64,000 bases of DNA from Hyparrhenia diplandra (GCA_015847255.1 JADLZK010012248.1:620001-684000), one strand, 5' to 3'. Numbered from the stretch's first letter, positions 1 to 11,340 are shown. Translations and numbers: made by a program. Notes: a model not told the origin generated them from the sequence alone.

Positions 1-179
1 CTAAATAAAATCATTTACAAAAGTCAGGTCACGGCCATTATTTTCATGATATGGAAGATCTTTTTAGCAGCCTACTACATATAACCTGTGGTGGATGCAT
101 GGGCTACTACTTGCGGCGAATCCTTTTGCGCTACCCATCAATCTTCCATTATATAAGAGCAGAAGTAGTGCAGCCGACC

Positions 180-1010
180 TCCGATGACTAACATCCCATT
201 GTTTAGGGAATGAAAATGACTCACATCTCATTTGCAGTCTTGTTCCTGTAGCCTCCTCTAGGTAATCTTACAAGCAATTCTCTGCTCGTACCTTTGAAAA
301 GCTAGTTATCAGCAGCTCAAAACCGAAAAAAATAAGTCGTTGGTGGAAATATATAAAGACGTACAGGCAGAGAGGAATGGTTGGGAAACTAATATCCAAA
401 GAGATGCAGATGGCACAACAGATGGTTTTTCGAAACCAGGCACTTTAGCCCGTTCTGCATTAAGAGGAAAAGGAGTTTAAGCTTACCTCGTCGCGAGTGC
501 CCTAGCGAGGTGCACGGGAACACGCGAGGCGGGGCACAATAACACAAATCACCGGCTGCAACGGTGGCATTTAGAGTGGTGTGGCTAGTAAGGAAACTAT
601 ATGAGGCGACTAATAAGAGCAACGGAGTGGTCACCGACGCATACAGGCGACGCGGGCGAGAGCCTCGCCGCAAGCACCGCAAGACGGGGAAGAGCACGCG
701 CATAGCACGGCGTTTGTAGTCCGGCACATGTCCCCTGAAGTGTCCAAGTAGTCGCTCGGTCACCGCGTCGTCAGGGGTGGAGGAGCCAGCATTGTCTGGG
801 CGCCTCTCCCACTTGAGGCACAACATATAGTCGAAATTGAAAACCCTTTCAGATACATCAGTGTTTTGCGATTAGGAGGCATCTGGAGCAACATCAGTGT
901 TTTGCGATTAGGAGGCATCTGGAGCAACGTCACAAGCATTTCTTGAGGACACTGCAACAAAATCTGGACTGCGGAACTGGGTATAAGCACGCATCAAGAA
1001 GCAAGAGTGA
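180..1010 (+). ncRNA. Candidate 21-PHAS precursor, unit 1 (two miR2118-type sites)
   Basis: Probable non-coding precursor cut by miR2118. A TATA box (TATATAAG, 150-157) precedes the leader. Two target-like sites lie at 867-888 and 903-924, each with 5' part TGCGATTA, core GGAGGCATC and 3' part TGGAG (16 of 22 matches to the miR2118 complement by my count). They sit in a perfect 36-bp tandem duplication (855-890, 891-926). The leader text GGTTGGGAAACTA near 379 and the downstream ACAAGCA/CTGCAACAAAATC stretch recur in units at 52.0 and 53.6 kb. An insertion (421-825) separates leader from sites. Predicted cleavage is between bases 12 and 13 of each site. Ends are approximate. Open frames across it are not conserved between paralogues. 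Confidence 0.68.
421..825 (-). mobile_element. Small insertion with 9-bp direct repeat (possible Pack-MULE)
   Basis: The 9-bp word GGCACAACA occurs at 412-420 and again at 817-825, bracketing about 396 bp that other copies of this unit lack. A 9-bp duplication is typical of Mutator-like elements. The insert is GC-richer than its surroundings and has an open frame on the minus strand (389-826, 145 codons) ending near a splice-donor-like GAG/GTAAGC (about 480-495). I do not recognise the protein. Clear terminal inverted repeats were not found, so the Pack-MULE reading is tentative; a captured gene fragment by another route is equally possible. Confidence 0.35.
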
Positions 1011-2037
1011 CCATACCAGACTGTGTTTGGAAATAGTCAGCTGGCTTTGCTGTTGGTCATATGAAAAAGCTGAACCCGGCTAGGCCAGGTTTTGCATGAT
1101 AGCTAAGTCAGTTTTGCTCAGTGGAAAACTAGGAAATATTGATTTGAATTTGGATTCATTTCAAGTCGGATAAGAACAACTTTTCTCTCTCTGTGTGTGT
1201 CCCCATCAGGGCGCAACTTTCAAGTCAGTTTTGCTATGGGTCTCCACATGTCCTCTTTACCTAAAATGTTAATACTAGATTTGTTCGAAAGGTGATGATC
1301 GGTGTAGACGCAGCAATTTGCATCCCTATAAATCTACTCATTTGTTTTTATTGAGGTCATGTCAAGCTTGCTATTCCAGTCTTCACAACCAAAGTATGAT
1401 GTTCAGAGAGCCGCAAGCATAAGACTCCGTTCCTTGTGGTCGTGGAGTTCACAGTTTTTATTACTACTATGCATAGTTCACACATATATAGCGTGAAGCA
1501 GAATAAATTACTGGTTCTCTAAAAAATAAAATTACTCAGCAGCATTTTTCTCTATCTCCACAATATTCAGTGTTAGCTTTTTTGGACTTGCATCTTTGCT
1601 AGCTGCACAATCTGATCAAGCATTGGAATATTTTCATATATCCTTGAGACTTCTGTTAACACGACCATTTTACATTAGGCCTCTATTCGTTTTTTTGTCA
1701 AATCTGAGAAGTCACATGTTAGGGATGTCAATAGAGCAGTTTTCAAAGATAGATCGTGTCCATTAGTCCCTTGATCATTTTTAGATATGGTTAATCATTT
1801 TAACAGCTGCTAAAAAGTAAAATTGGTGTCGTCTAAAATCGTACATGTAATAATACAATCTGGCGGATGACATGGTGACGCCGGCTGTCAGCATCAAATT
1901 TGTTTCCTCCACCCAACAATATATCTCCCATTTTTGTTGTAAGTTTGCAGTAGCTAGGTGAAAACAGTGAAATGATGTATATAGGGTAAATATAAGTGCA
2001 AAGCAGTGCAGCAGATCTACGACCAACCTCACCTGCT
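1011..2037. other. AT-rich spacer and upstream block of unit 2
   Basis: No supported gene. From about 1640 to 2037 the sequence aligns with the upstream blocks of other units: a CATTTT(A)ACA...AAAATTGGTGTCGTCTA stretch resembles that at 53.2 kb, and GGGTAAATATAAGTGCA at 1984-2000 is the shared promoter word. The open frame at 1781-2032 (minus) is a chance frame within this repeat. Confidence 0.5.
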
Positions 2038-2067
2038 ATTATTTAAAGCTTGACAAAAATAAAAACG

Positions 2068-2790
2068 ACTTGTCGTCTTTTTTTTTTCTGATAATGGATG
2101 AGTAAAAAACATCTGGCCTCTACATCCGAGGATGTACACAGCCAAATTATTATAAGGAGAAGATAAAACGAAAGCGCAAAACAAGTCTCTATAACGGATA
2201 TGGGAACTAAAGCAGATGATAAATGTGCTTCCACACCCTCGGTAGTGCTCTTTTGCGAGAGTGTGTTCTTGTCCGCTCATCACATTGTAGCTGGGCCCAG
2301 AAACGCAAACTTGTCATCTTTTATTGGTAGTGGTCTTTCTTCAATCTGTTATCATTAGACAAGCAAGTGTCCACTCTTATTTATTTTCAAATAGCTACCT
2401 AGCAGCCCCAAAAACTAATGAAAAAAAACAGTGAGTCGTCGGTGGACCGAGAAAGAGTACAATGCACCTGTAGAGAGATGAAGACCGGACACAGATTGTT
2501 TTAGGATATATTAGGAGGCATCTGAAGGAAGAACACAAGCAGTGCTACACAAAAAGCTTATCAAGCTCCCAGATCCACCCGTGTGCTTCTGCCTAGTGTT
2601 GATTGGTGGACGGAGCCAATGAACGACATACTAACATACTCCTCCAGGGACAGGATGTCAGTCTAGTGAGATCTCGGATGCTTGTCACATAATGTTATGC
2701 CTGGATGGGTCTCTCTGCACCACCGCGTTCTCTTCATATATTCGTGACTAGGGTCAGAGGCTTCGGTCATGAGGCCTAAGGTTCCTTGTT
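2068..2790 (+). ncRNA. Candidate 21-PHAS precursor, unit 2
   Basis: The promoter words TATAAG (1991-1996) and TATTTAAAG (2038-2046) match the two TATA-like elements seen in sibling units. The site at 2506-2527 keeps the full core GGAGGCATC but its flanks are diverged (13 of 22 matches to the miR2118 complement), so cleavage may be weak. The leader motif AGTCGTCGGTGGAC (about 2432) and the post-site ACACAAGCAGTGCT are shared with units at 52.0 and 53.6 kb. A truncated LINE (2081-2308) sits in the leader. The end is approximate. Confidence 0.58.
2081..2308 (-). mobile_element. 5'-truncated LINE tail
   Basis: A poly-T run (2077-2087) followed by CTGATAATGGATGAG and CCTCTACATCC...GATGTACACAGCC is the reverse complement of the 3' end of the LINE at 17.66-17.72 kb. 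Direct repeats of 13 bp, ACTTGTCGTCTTT (2068-2080) and ACTTGTCATCTTT (2309-2321), differ at one base and are the target-site duplication. It lies in the leader of PHAS unit 2. Confidence 0.8.
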
Positions 2791-3450
2791 CGGGAACTGT
2801 GAACAAAAACCAGAATTTCTGGACAGTAGTATATGGGACAATTATGATCGATGCTCCATCACTGTTACAACACATGTATCTTTTGGTCCACACATGGCGA
2901 GAGAGAGAGACAACAAGAGAACACTGCTATTCAAGAGGATGAGCACAGTGGTGATTGTAACACTAATAACAGGACTGAAATCCTGGACCATGGGTCCCAT
3001 ATGAAAGAGACTAGAGAGAAGTCACAGGAGAAATTCATCTGACTTTGAAATAACCATGTTTTCACCCAAACAAGCAATAAAATGACATATATACAGAGTT
3101 CGAATTGTACTGATCCATGTGATTTATGTGTATAAATTAAGTATTATATGTACAGAAGACCAAACAAACAAGCCAGCATACTTATTAAAAGTTCTTGATC
3201 CATGTGATTTGTGTTTGTTGGTACAGCATTGCCTAACAATTCTGTAGTACAAGTGAATGAAAGAACAGTGTGGACACGAGGTACGCCCTACTACAGACCA
3301 CCGGTACTTTTCAAGATCATACATATCCACTGATAATCTCCTGTTTCAAGGCATGCTGGGTATGGCCATTGTATTATCCTGAATGTTGAAACTATTTATA
3401 GTACTGGAACCAGGGGTCATGCAACTATATGCATAAATGGTGGAGCAAAA
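2791..3450. other. Spacer without recognised gene
   Basis: No homology recognised. Overlapping frames of 60-76 codons on both strands lack domains. A repeated CTTGATCCATGTGATTTGTG/CTGATCCATGTGATTTATG pair (near 3110 and 3193) is the only internal structure seen. Confidence 0.4.
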
Positions 3451-3484
3451 GTGCATAAATAGTGCACCACCTATTCAACTCCTC

Positions 3485-3555
3485 GTTGTTCCGTGTGATT
3501 GGTAGTCTCAGCATGTCACCTGTGAGTAGCTCAGAGGCAGTCCAAAAGATCATAT

Positions 3556-3592
<37 letters not shown>

Positions 3593-3985
3593 ATTGCAGT
3601 TAGCAACTGTACCTGTCCAAGAACAAGCAGAACACAATTAGGCCTGAGTATTCATTAGGATTAGGAGGCATCAGGAACTAGGACAGCTATTATGCGGCCT
3701 AAAATGGTATGTCCCTTTCCCATTGAACTTCCGCTCGTGGATGCCTTGTGTTTTCATGTGCCTCCACCCAAGCCGTGGCGTTACCATTGTCGCCAAATTT
3801 CTCTTGCTCAACTCTTTAGGAATTACCAAACACAACATTTCGAGAGGGTATGTAAAGAGTGAGTCAGACCGCAAGCACAGAAGCAGACACATCAGCACGG
3901 TAGACTGTGCCAAGTTGCTGGGAGTTTTGAGCCCATCGGAAAGCTGCTACTATGGTTCCATATGATTGTACTATAAAAAAAGCAC
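3485..3985 (+). ncRNA. Candidate 21-PHAS precursor, unit 3 (best site)
   Basis: The site at 3656-3677 reads TAGGATTA, then GGAGGCATC, then AGGAA: 20 of 22 positions match the complement of consensus grass miR2118, the best in the window. Expected cleavage is between 3667 and 3668. A TATA-like CATAAATAG (about 3453) lies 200 bp upstream. A (GA)n tract (3560-3592), GCATTGCAG and TGTCCAAGAACAA precede the site, and CTAGGACAGCTAT...GCGGCCTAAAATGGTA follows it. The same order occurs at 4.8, 18.7, 42.6 and 43.9 kb. The 3' body (CCCAAGCC..GGCGTTACCATTGTC) also recurs at 4.9, 42.7 and 44.0 kb. Small open frames here are not conserved among copies. Confidence 0.78.
3560..3592 (+). repeat. (GA)n microsatellite
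   Basis: Pure GA dinucleotide run in the leader of PHAS unit 3. Similar GA tracts sit at the same relative place in units 4, 8, 13 and 14, so it is an ancestral part of this subfamily. Confidence 0.95.
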
Positions 3986-4730
3986 CTAAAGGCCAGGTTT
4001 CGTTAGCTTGATCATGTTTTAGCCACCTTCAATCACATTGTACTAGTGGTCTAATACTGGTGCTTAACAATGGCCATGTGAATAATGAATTAATTATCAC
4101 AACTGATTTTTTCATGCAGTCCATGTCTCAATGATCGTACAGATGTTCAGGTTTTCCATGTTCTCAGTTTATTTTCTGCATGAAAAAAACAACAACAACT
4201 TATTATGCATTGGAGGTGTGGAGTATGCCTATTTGTTATTTTATAATAAGGTATTTTCAAGGTATTACAAATTTCCAATTTGTACAACAACCATACCGTA
4301 ATTTGTATGTTGCCTAACAGCTTGTGTCCATCATGTGGCTATTCCAAATTTACCTTCTAAGCCTCTTGAACTTGACATATGTGCATGGAGTTGGCTTGTA
4401 TACTTACTCTTATATCCTAAATAGTGTCAGTACAAAATGATCATGCATGCAGCTCAAGTTTAGTGGATAGCTAGCTTCTCAAGTCATAACTCGCATTGCA
4501 CAGTTACACATGGGCAACCATTGCTGCAGTAGTACGTTTCCAATTTCTACACTATTTCTGGTAACCAATTACAACACATCATTGTGTCCTCTGTATAGTT
4601 GAAGTCTTGAAACAGCATCCAACATGGACCCCATATTCTTAGCATTTTCCCTTGACATCTCACTCGATCAATAGAAGGATCAGATCATCACATACATGTA
4701 CCAAGTTTTTCCTATAGTCATCAGTTCGAT
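3986..4730. other. 3' flank of unit 3, paralogous to 5.5-6.3 kb
   Basis: No gene. Stretches such as AGTGGTCTAATACTGGTGCTTAACAATGGC, TTTTCATGCAGTCCATGTC and TGCATTGGAG.TGT..AGTATG.CTATTTGTTATTTTATAA recur in the same order at 5.5-6.3 kb, showing that units 3 and 4 arose by tandem duplication of a block of roughly 1.2-1.5 kb. Confidence 0.6.
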
Positions 4731-4739
4731 ATACTAGTA

Positions 4740-5520
4740 AGCTGAGAGAGAGAGAGAGACAGAGACAGACAGAGAGAGCATTGCAGGTAGCAACTGTGTC
4801 CGAGAACAAACAAAGCACAATTAGTTGTATTCGTTAGGATTAGGAGGCATCAGCAGCTAGGACATCTATGGTGCTTCCGAAAATGTTACGATGTTTTCCC
4901 AACCTTCGTCTGTGTTCATGTGCCTGCACCCAAGCCAACTGGCGTTACCATTGTCCCTGCCAACGGCGTGGCAAGCTCCAGGCTACCACACATGGACGAA
5001 GCCAGCAGTGGGACGGGTGGGGCTCTAGCCCCCTAAAATCCAGTAATTAAGGTTAATTACTGTAGCAAAAACAAAAAAACATCATTAAATATTAATGCAA
5101 ATTAACATCTCCTTTGTTTTGGCCCCACCTAATTTTTTTTTCAGGCTTCGTTACTGCTACCACGCCACCAAAGGACAAAGTGCAGACAACGATATGGATA
5201 AAAGTTGGTGAGCCCCATGGTACAGGCCAAGGTTTCCGCAGTGCCCCAGTACCCTTTGGGGAAGGTCTGATCCCACAGTCGGAGGAGATTAAGTACAAAA
5301 GGACTTGAGTGCACATGCAAGGGAAATGCAAAACGGAGAGAGGGAGTCAGACTGCCAGCATGGAGAGGCAGACAGCACCACCGTACACAGTGCCACGAGG
5401 CTAGGAGTGTTGCGCCCATCGGATCGCTGCTAACAATGTTTGAACTTGGAAAAGGCAGAGTCCAGCGGAGAATATTCATGTTTCCATGACCGTATTGTAA
5501 AAAAATGCACCTTAGCTTGA
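4740..5520 (+). ncRNA. Candidate 21-PHAS precursor, unit 4
   Basis: The site at 4835-4856 has 5' part TAGGATTA, core GGAGGCATC and 3' part AGCAG (18 of 22 matches). It is preceded by a GA/CAGA tract (4744-4778), GCATTGCAGGTAGCAACTGT and GAACAAACAAAGCACAATTAG, as in unit 3. The 3' body (GATAAAAG.TGGTGAGCCCCATGG, about 5195) is shared with the unit at 42.6 kb and is interrupted by a small insertion (4989-5156). No clear TATA was pinned down; CCTATAGTC...GATATACTAG near 4710-4735 is a poor candidate. Confidence 0.68.
4989..5156. mobile_element. Short insertion with target-site duplication
   Basis: The paralogous body at 42.77 kb runs straight from the AAGCTC..GGCCAGCACACCACCAAA region, whereas here about 165 bp intervenes. 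The flanks show a repeated GCTACCAC (about 4982 and 5156). The insert contains GGGGCTCTAGCCCCC and GGCCCCACCTAATTTTTTTTTCAGGCTTCGT, words common in short plant retroposons. The class is not certain. Confidence 0.45.
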
Positions 5521-6300
5521 TCATGTATTAGTGGCCTTCAATATTGTACTAGTAGTCCAATACCGGTCCTTAACAATGGCACTGTGGATAATGAATTCAT
5601 TGATTATCACAACAGAATTTTCACGCAGTCCATATCTTGATGGTAGTACAGATCTTCAGGTTTTCCATGTTCTCCATTTTATTTTCTGGAAGAAAAAAAT
5701 AAAAGCAACTTAATATGCATTGGAGCTGTTTAGTATGTCTATTTGTTATTTTATAACAAGGTACTTTCAAGGTATTATGAAGTTGAAATTTGTCCAACAA
5801 CATATCTTAAATTGTATATGGGCGCCTTAACAGCTTGTGTCCACTGTGTGGCTATTCCGATATTATCCTTCTAGCCTTCTTCAACTTGATATATGTGTGT
5901 TGCAAGTTGCAACATCGCCTCTCGGCTTTCATGTAAAAAAGGCCTCATCACACCATTCCTTACAGCAAGAAGTAAATATTGTATACTAATATAATTATTA
6001 TTTAATATATATAAAACAGTGCATCATTTGAAATAATGTATGAAGTTAAGGACAAGCTTCCTGAACTTGACATATGTGCATGCAGACTGGCTTGTACTTA
6101 CACTAATATCATAGATGTCAGTACAAATGATTATGCAGCTCAAATTTAGTGGATAACTAACTTCTCAAGTCATAACTCGCATTGCACAGTTACACATGGG
6201 TAACCATTGCTACAGTGCGTTTATGTGTCCTCTATAGAAGTCTCGGAGGAGGATCCAACATGGACTGCATTTTTCTAGCATTTCCTCTTGACATTTCACT
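5521..6300. other. 3' flank of unit 4
   Basis: AT-rich and non-coding. It repeats the order of words in the 3' flank of unit 3 (AGTCCAATACCGGTCCTTAACAATGGC, CACGCAGTCCATATCTTGATGGTA, GCATTGGAGCTG), with an additional TA-rich stretch at 5965-6020. Confidence 0.55.
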
Positions 6301-6335
6301 CGATCTATAAAATGGTCAGATCATCACAACCTATA

Positions 6336-6690
6336 CATATACATGTATCAAAGGATTTCCCATGACTAGTTATCAGCTGATATCTTCCAGCTTTGTAGCA
6401 TGCATAATATGTAGCTTCGAAATGGACAAAAAAGATCCATAACTGTGCAAAGAGAGTTTCTCGCAAATATGAAACCACCAGTGTTATCTGGAAATATGAG
6501 GCATCAGCAATGTCCTTTATAGTAGATGGAAAACACCTGGTGTGCAGCCTGTTAATGTCCATTGTAGCTGTCTTACCTCTCTTTAATTTTTTGTGTCCCA
6601 CTGTATGCTGGGACCACGTGTCGTGTGCAGTTTTATCCGGCTGGACGGTGCGGTGAACACAGTTTTGCTATCTTAGTGCAAAATTACTAT
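6336..6690 (+). ncRNA. Candidate 21-PHAS precursor, unit 5
   Basis: The TATA box TATAAAAT (6306-6313) lies 183 bp upstream of the site at 6489-6510, which has 5' part TGGAAATA, core TGAGGCATC and 3' part AGCAA (17 of 22 matches). The whole leader (CATGTAT..AAGGATTTCCCATG through GTTTCTCGCAAATATGAAACCA) and the post-site ATGTCCTTTATAGTA are nearly identical to the unit at 17.88 kb, defining a separate subfamily. The 3' limit is approximate; alignment with 18.15 kb fades after about 6690. Confidence 0.66.
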
Positions 6691-8088
6691 CAATATTTGC
6701 CGAATGAACAGATGATGTCGCCACTAGGAAAATATGGATGCTGTTATGTACACCTAGCTCACCTACCCATTGAACCACTAACTGGCTGTTGTATGATTTT
6801 TGTAATATCCATGTTGTATTTCCTCTTCTTTTTTAGGTTCCTTAGTTGGCTAGTACTATGGATGTAACCCCTTTTCATTTCATAAATTTTCTTTTTTGTA
6901 TGCAGGTGGAAGGAACCTGCTGCATGGTGCGTAGGCTGTCATCTATGCATATCCAAGTTGCAAAAGTGTTTTCTAGCATCATCAATGTGTCTAGTGATCA
7001 GCAATATTTCGGTTAATGTTGTGCTGCATGAACCCTATGTGCTATGGGACAATTAGGTGTTTTCTTCCCCTGTTGGTTTAAATATTAATGTAGCAGTTTC
7101 ATGGATCTATGTTATGTAATCGTTGCACTCTAAATCTATGTTCAAGACTATTTACTTCTCTAATTTTTGCTGGTGTTTTTTTTCTTATTATTTTGGCGTT
7201 TGAAGTACCTTGATCAGGTCTTTTTCGCGTGGGTTAGGTCTTTTTTCGCGTGGGTTAGGTCTTTTTCGCGTGGATAGAAATGCAGGCATATAAATGATAC
7301 ATTTACTGAGCGATGATATCTTTTAAATGGTGGTAGGAAGAAGAAAATACATTGCGTGAACGAAGCTTAATTGCACAATGCTGCAGGCATATAAATGTTA
7401 CATGCTCGCAGTATTTTTAGTGTATTGAGCAGGATTCCACTACAAATGTATTGGAGAATAGTCTTGAATACAAATGAAGTAATTTCAATTAAAACAGACT
7501 GATAGAACTTGTGAACATGTTGCATGCTTTCGCCGAAAGTACAACCACAAGAACCTAGGCCACATTCAAAAGCTAAAAACAAGCCAGGCTGCAGCAGAAT
7601 TTGCTGCAGTCTGAAACGGACGCTGAATGGGGTCACTGGTTTTTCGAATCGCCTGGCCGACTTCGCCTGACGCCGGCTTGACCTGGTTTTCTCCCCTGTT
7701 TCATGTATGGCTGTTAAAATTCATCTGCAGCAGAAGGGGCGTGTGTTTTCCAGGCTACTGTTTTTTATTCTTGTCCATTCCTTTATTAATCTATTTGTGG
7801 CAAATTCGTTTGTTTCAAAATAAACCCCTCACTGAGGTTGTACGCAACATAGCTCCAGAACATACAACTTTTTTCAGATGGACTATTCTATTCAAATATC
7901 ACATGATACTCAAATTATACCCTCGTTTTGTGCAACTTGAGCACGGATTGGAGAAGACAAATGGAATGATAACATTAGATCGGTTCCTTAAGTGCAGGAA
8001 CCTTTAATTCAAACTGCTATTGTACTACATAATTTTGCTCCAACTGCAATGTTTTGATTAAAATAGACGGGATGATTGATAGGAATAT
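6691..8088. other. Spacer with splice-like signals and a short tandem repeat
   Basis: No protein family recognised. A T-rich stretch ending TTTTGTATGCAG/GTGGAAGG (about 6905) looks like an acceptor site, so a decayed 3' gene end is possible. Three copies of a 20-21 bp unit with TCTTTTTCGCGTGGGTT occupy 7216-7273. The frame at 7627-8007 (126 codons, +) has no recognisable domain. Confidence 0.35.
7216..7273. repeat. Three-copy 20-21 bp tandem repeat
   Basis: Units start at 7216, 7236 and 7257, each carrying AGGTC, a T run and CGCGTGG; the second has one extra T and the third ends in GGATAG instead of GGGTTAG. Confidence 0.9.
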
Positions 8089-11000
8089 CTATGGATTCGG
8101 CATTGTGACTTGTAGCAAGTCAGAAAGCTTCCTTGTCTTGCTTCCAGGGCCAACTCGTGGCTCGGCTGATGCTTCATGGCTTGATTCATCTTGTTTTCTC
8201 CTCTTCTCTTTCTCTAGCTTCGAGTTATTGTTCCATGATTTCAGCGAGCAGTTCTTTGGACGCCCTGTTTTCTTGATTCTCGCGGGGCATGATATTGGAA
8301 TTATGTTGGAAGAGTCACCTGCATTTTCCTGACCAACGGGTTCTTCATATCTAGCCCCTTGAGTCTCTTGTGTTGGTGCTCCAACTAAACTAGTCATAGT
8401 AGCCAGTGCTGTGTTGAGCTCATTGTCGCTGACAAGGTCTGTTCTTTGGGATAGTTCCAAAGCTTTCATTACTAACATGCGCCGCTTCATCTCCGTGCTT
8501 TGGTTTGAAACCCTATCTGCTATTGGGGTTTCATCGCCACCAATCCTTCTTCGCTGAAAGCTCGTGTCCACCGGTGGTGGATGTTCCCTGGTGGAATCTC
8601 CTTCCTGTCGAGGTGGAGTAGTACCTGTGGTTCAAAATGTACGGAAACATCATTACAAGTATTATGGTCATGAGGCACACCCATAGCATTCTGTGATATA
8701 GTCCTATGTTAGTTGGGGTACCTTCAGTGAATGCTTGCATGGTAAGCCAGCATGTTCGTAGAGCCCGCAAGTGCAGCTTACCTTTTCGAAACCTTCAACC
8801 AGAACCGTGTGCTCAACTCTGTTTGGATTGTCAAGGTGGTTGTTGTGCACGACCACAAACCTACTGTAGTTTGGTGATTTTGACAAAATTGTGTGAGCAC
8901 CAGCATCGTAGAGTTCATTATTGAATCTATTGTACATTTCACACGTGTAAATTTCTTCAGCATGCGACTATTGGTAATCCCAATTTTTTCCTTCTTTGCT
9001 GCAAGGAAGTGTTGGCGCACGTTTGTTAGGGGTACGGTTACCATTAGTTGTGTAGTAAGATACAATGCGTAAAGGGTTTGAATATTTATTTTATTTTATT
9101 GACCAAAGTCTAGGTAATTACACTTACTAGCTTTGTTTTGAAGTTTTGCCGATCTTCTTCTTGTCCTATCGCAAATTGCAACTCTCTGAACTTTGTCACA
9201 AATATATGCATGCGTGCTGATCTCTGAATGAACTGCTTTAACATGTGATTGGCGCTCTCACTCCTCTGTGTGCTTGTCATCCCAGCACAGAAGATGTCCA
9301 TGAAGTAGGGTTTTGCCCACATCCCCCTATAACTGTATGCCCTGGTCATGAACTTGTTATCTCCAAGTTTGTACTCTGCTACTAAACTTGTCCAGGTTGC
9401 CTCGAATTCTGATGGTGAGACAACATGTGTAATGAGCCGGTTGAACTTCTTCTTGAAGGTACATTTTTTCGAGTAGGAAGGCCCTATCTTATCTTCTGCT
9501 TCGCATTCCTGAGGACATGCCATCGGCACCACCTGTGTCGACTTCCTTTCATTGTTGTTTTTATTGCAGCTGCCATCCCTTGACATTGGTCTGCAAAAAC
9601 AAATAATCAAAGACATTTTGGTTGTGTAATTTAATTACAAGGGTTCACTAAAACATACAGTACTTCGATATCAATAGATTATTACCTGTGAGAATGGTAT
9701 GTGGCTGCTTTCCGTCCATCATCTCAATGAAATTTCTGAAAGTCCACTCAAAATCCTCTGTACGTTCGTGGTCCATTAGCACGCCACCAAAAATTATTGA
9801 TTGATAGTGGCTGTTAACACCCACGAAAATGCCAAATGGTAAGTTGTACAGGTTAGTTCTGTAAGTAGTGTCAAAAGTTACAACATCACCATATTTCTGG
9901 TAATCTCTCTTGTTCTTCCCTGTGCACCAAAGTATTGTTTCTATGACACCCCGACGCGCTGGTCTTGAACCTTACGTCGAAGTCATTGTCTTGTTCTTTC
10001 ATGCCCTTCAGGATAGCTATTGTTTTTGCATGTCATCTTTTATGTCTTCTTGTGCTAACCTTGCACACAAATCCTTAACACTCTGCTTTCTCATTGGATT
10101 TTGCTGGTCTGGAGACATTAATCCTACAATGTTGCATACTCTGCCCAGGCTAATGTTGTTTCTTCTTAATTTTTTGATAAATTCTTTTGTCATTGGATCT
10201 ATGAAGCTGTGTGATCCCCATTGCTTCTTCTCACCAAAGGTAACAGAAAGGGCATGGTTGTGATCTGTTACTACCTTGGTCACTATCCACGAATGGTCTG
10301 GGGTTCGGTGGAGTTCTATCTTAGCCTTGCAACCAGAGCGGGCTGATGCCGATGTTGGATTTGAGCATAGTCCCTGAAAGCAAGTTGACAATAAATGTAA
10401 GAAAGGTACTAATGTGTGCATAATTTGTAATTTGTAATCTGTGCTAACCTCGCAAGAGCAAACAATATCTTTCCTTGTTATATAATCGTTTTTGTTTTTC
10501 TTTGCTCTTGACTCACGTATACCAAACCCGATTTCCCATGAATAGATGTTGTAGAATCCCTTGGCCTCGTCGTATGAGGAGAATACTGTGCCGACATACG
10601 GGAAGAATACTGGTTCGCCTGGTCTCTCATTAGAGGATGCAATGGCAGCGCTGACTGCATTGACAGGTGGGGGTGTTAAGCATGCTTCTGGCCCGTCCTT
10701 CGCTCTGTTCCTGATTATGTAAGTTCGATAGGGTGAGTTGCTTTATGACTACAATGGCAGAGTATATATGGTTGGGTAAAGATGCATATGTATTCTTTAC
10801 AGTATCAGCTACATTATATGTTTAAAATTCTGTTCTAGTCTGATGATAGAAACCAGGCAGAAGCTGCTATTTGCTCATAGTTCAGAAGCAACATATATGA
10901 CAGGGACCTAGTGTTTCTGTAGTTCAGCAGCAATTTATTATAAGATGCTCGTAGGGTCGTTAATGAGGTTATGAGATCCTTTTTAATAGATCCAATTATT

Positions 11001-11340
11001 GCTTCAGTTCAGGTTACAAAATCATTAGGTGCCCGCAATTTTCTCTGTTAAGTCGCAGCACGGAATATATAGATTGAACAGAAACAAGGATGAAGCTTGG
11101 TTCAATATTTTACCTTTTTTTGTAATTCAGATTGCCAGGGATCTCTCTCGATGTGGTGTCCGCAGACTCCGCACCCACTCCGGCGCTGGGAGATGGATCT
11201 TGCCTGATGCTCTGTGCTTCCTGAATGTCTCCAGATGCAGAGCAAGATATTGTTTCAGGCGCTATATTCTCTCCAGATGCAGCGGTGAAGGAGGGAGGTG
11301 GGCGCTGATTCATCGGCCCTCCGGTGTTGCTTACCCGGCG
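8089..11340 (-). pseudogene. FAR1/FRS-like (MULE-derived) gene remnant
   Basis: The six blocks read leftward as a FAR1-RELATED SEQUENCE protein, a family descended from Mutator transposases. A probable N-terminal exon (about 11340-11107) ends at an AG/GTAAAA donor. The FAR1 DNA-binding domain is split over 10725-10451 (FFPYVGTVFSSYDEAKGFYN) and 10374 onward (GCKAKIELH, VVTDHNHALS), joined by a GAG/GTTAGC donor and TTTCAG acceptor. The MULE core (9950-9684) has VVTFDTTYRTNLYNLPFGIF. The next block (9599-9125) has TSTQRSESANHMLKQF. A SWIM zinc finger (8971-8722) shows VSCTCGLYEHAGLPCKHSLK. A C-terminal exon ends at 8089 with KKTGRPKNCSL. The frame breaks near 10017, near 9950 and at a 5-bp duplication (9485-9494), so the gene looks dead as written. 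A domesticated gene with sequencing errors is less likely. Confidence 0.75.
9485..9494 (-). other. Frameshifting 5-bp tandem duplication in FRS-like gene
   Basis: TATCT is repeated directly. Removing one copy would join the upstream frame (CQGMAAAIKTTMKGS..., ending in KQKIR-stop) to the downstream frame (IGPSYSKKCTFKKKFN), which are adjacent parts of the FAR1/MULE domain. Confidence 0.7.

Noticed and set aside
3560..3592. CRISPR-like or satellite array
   Set aside because: Simple GA microsatellite; no spacers.
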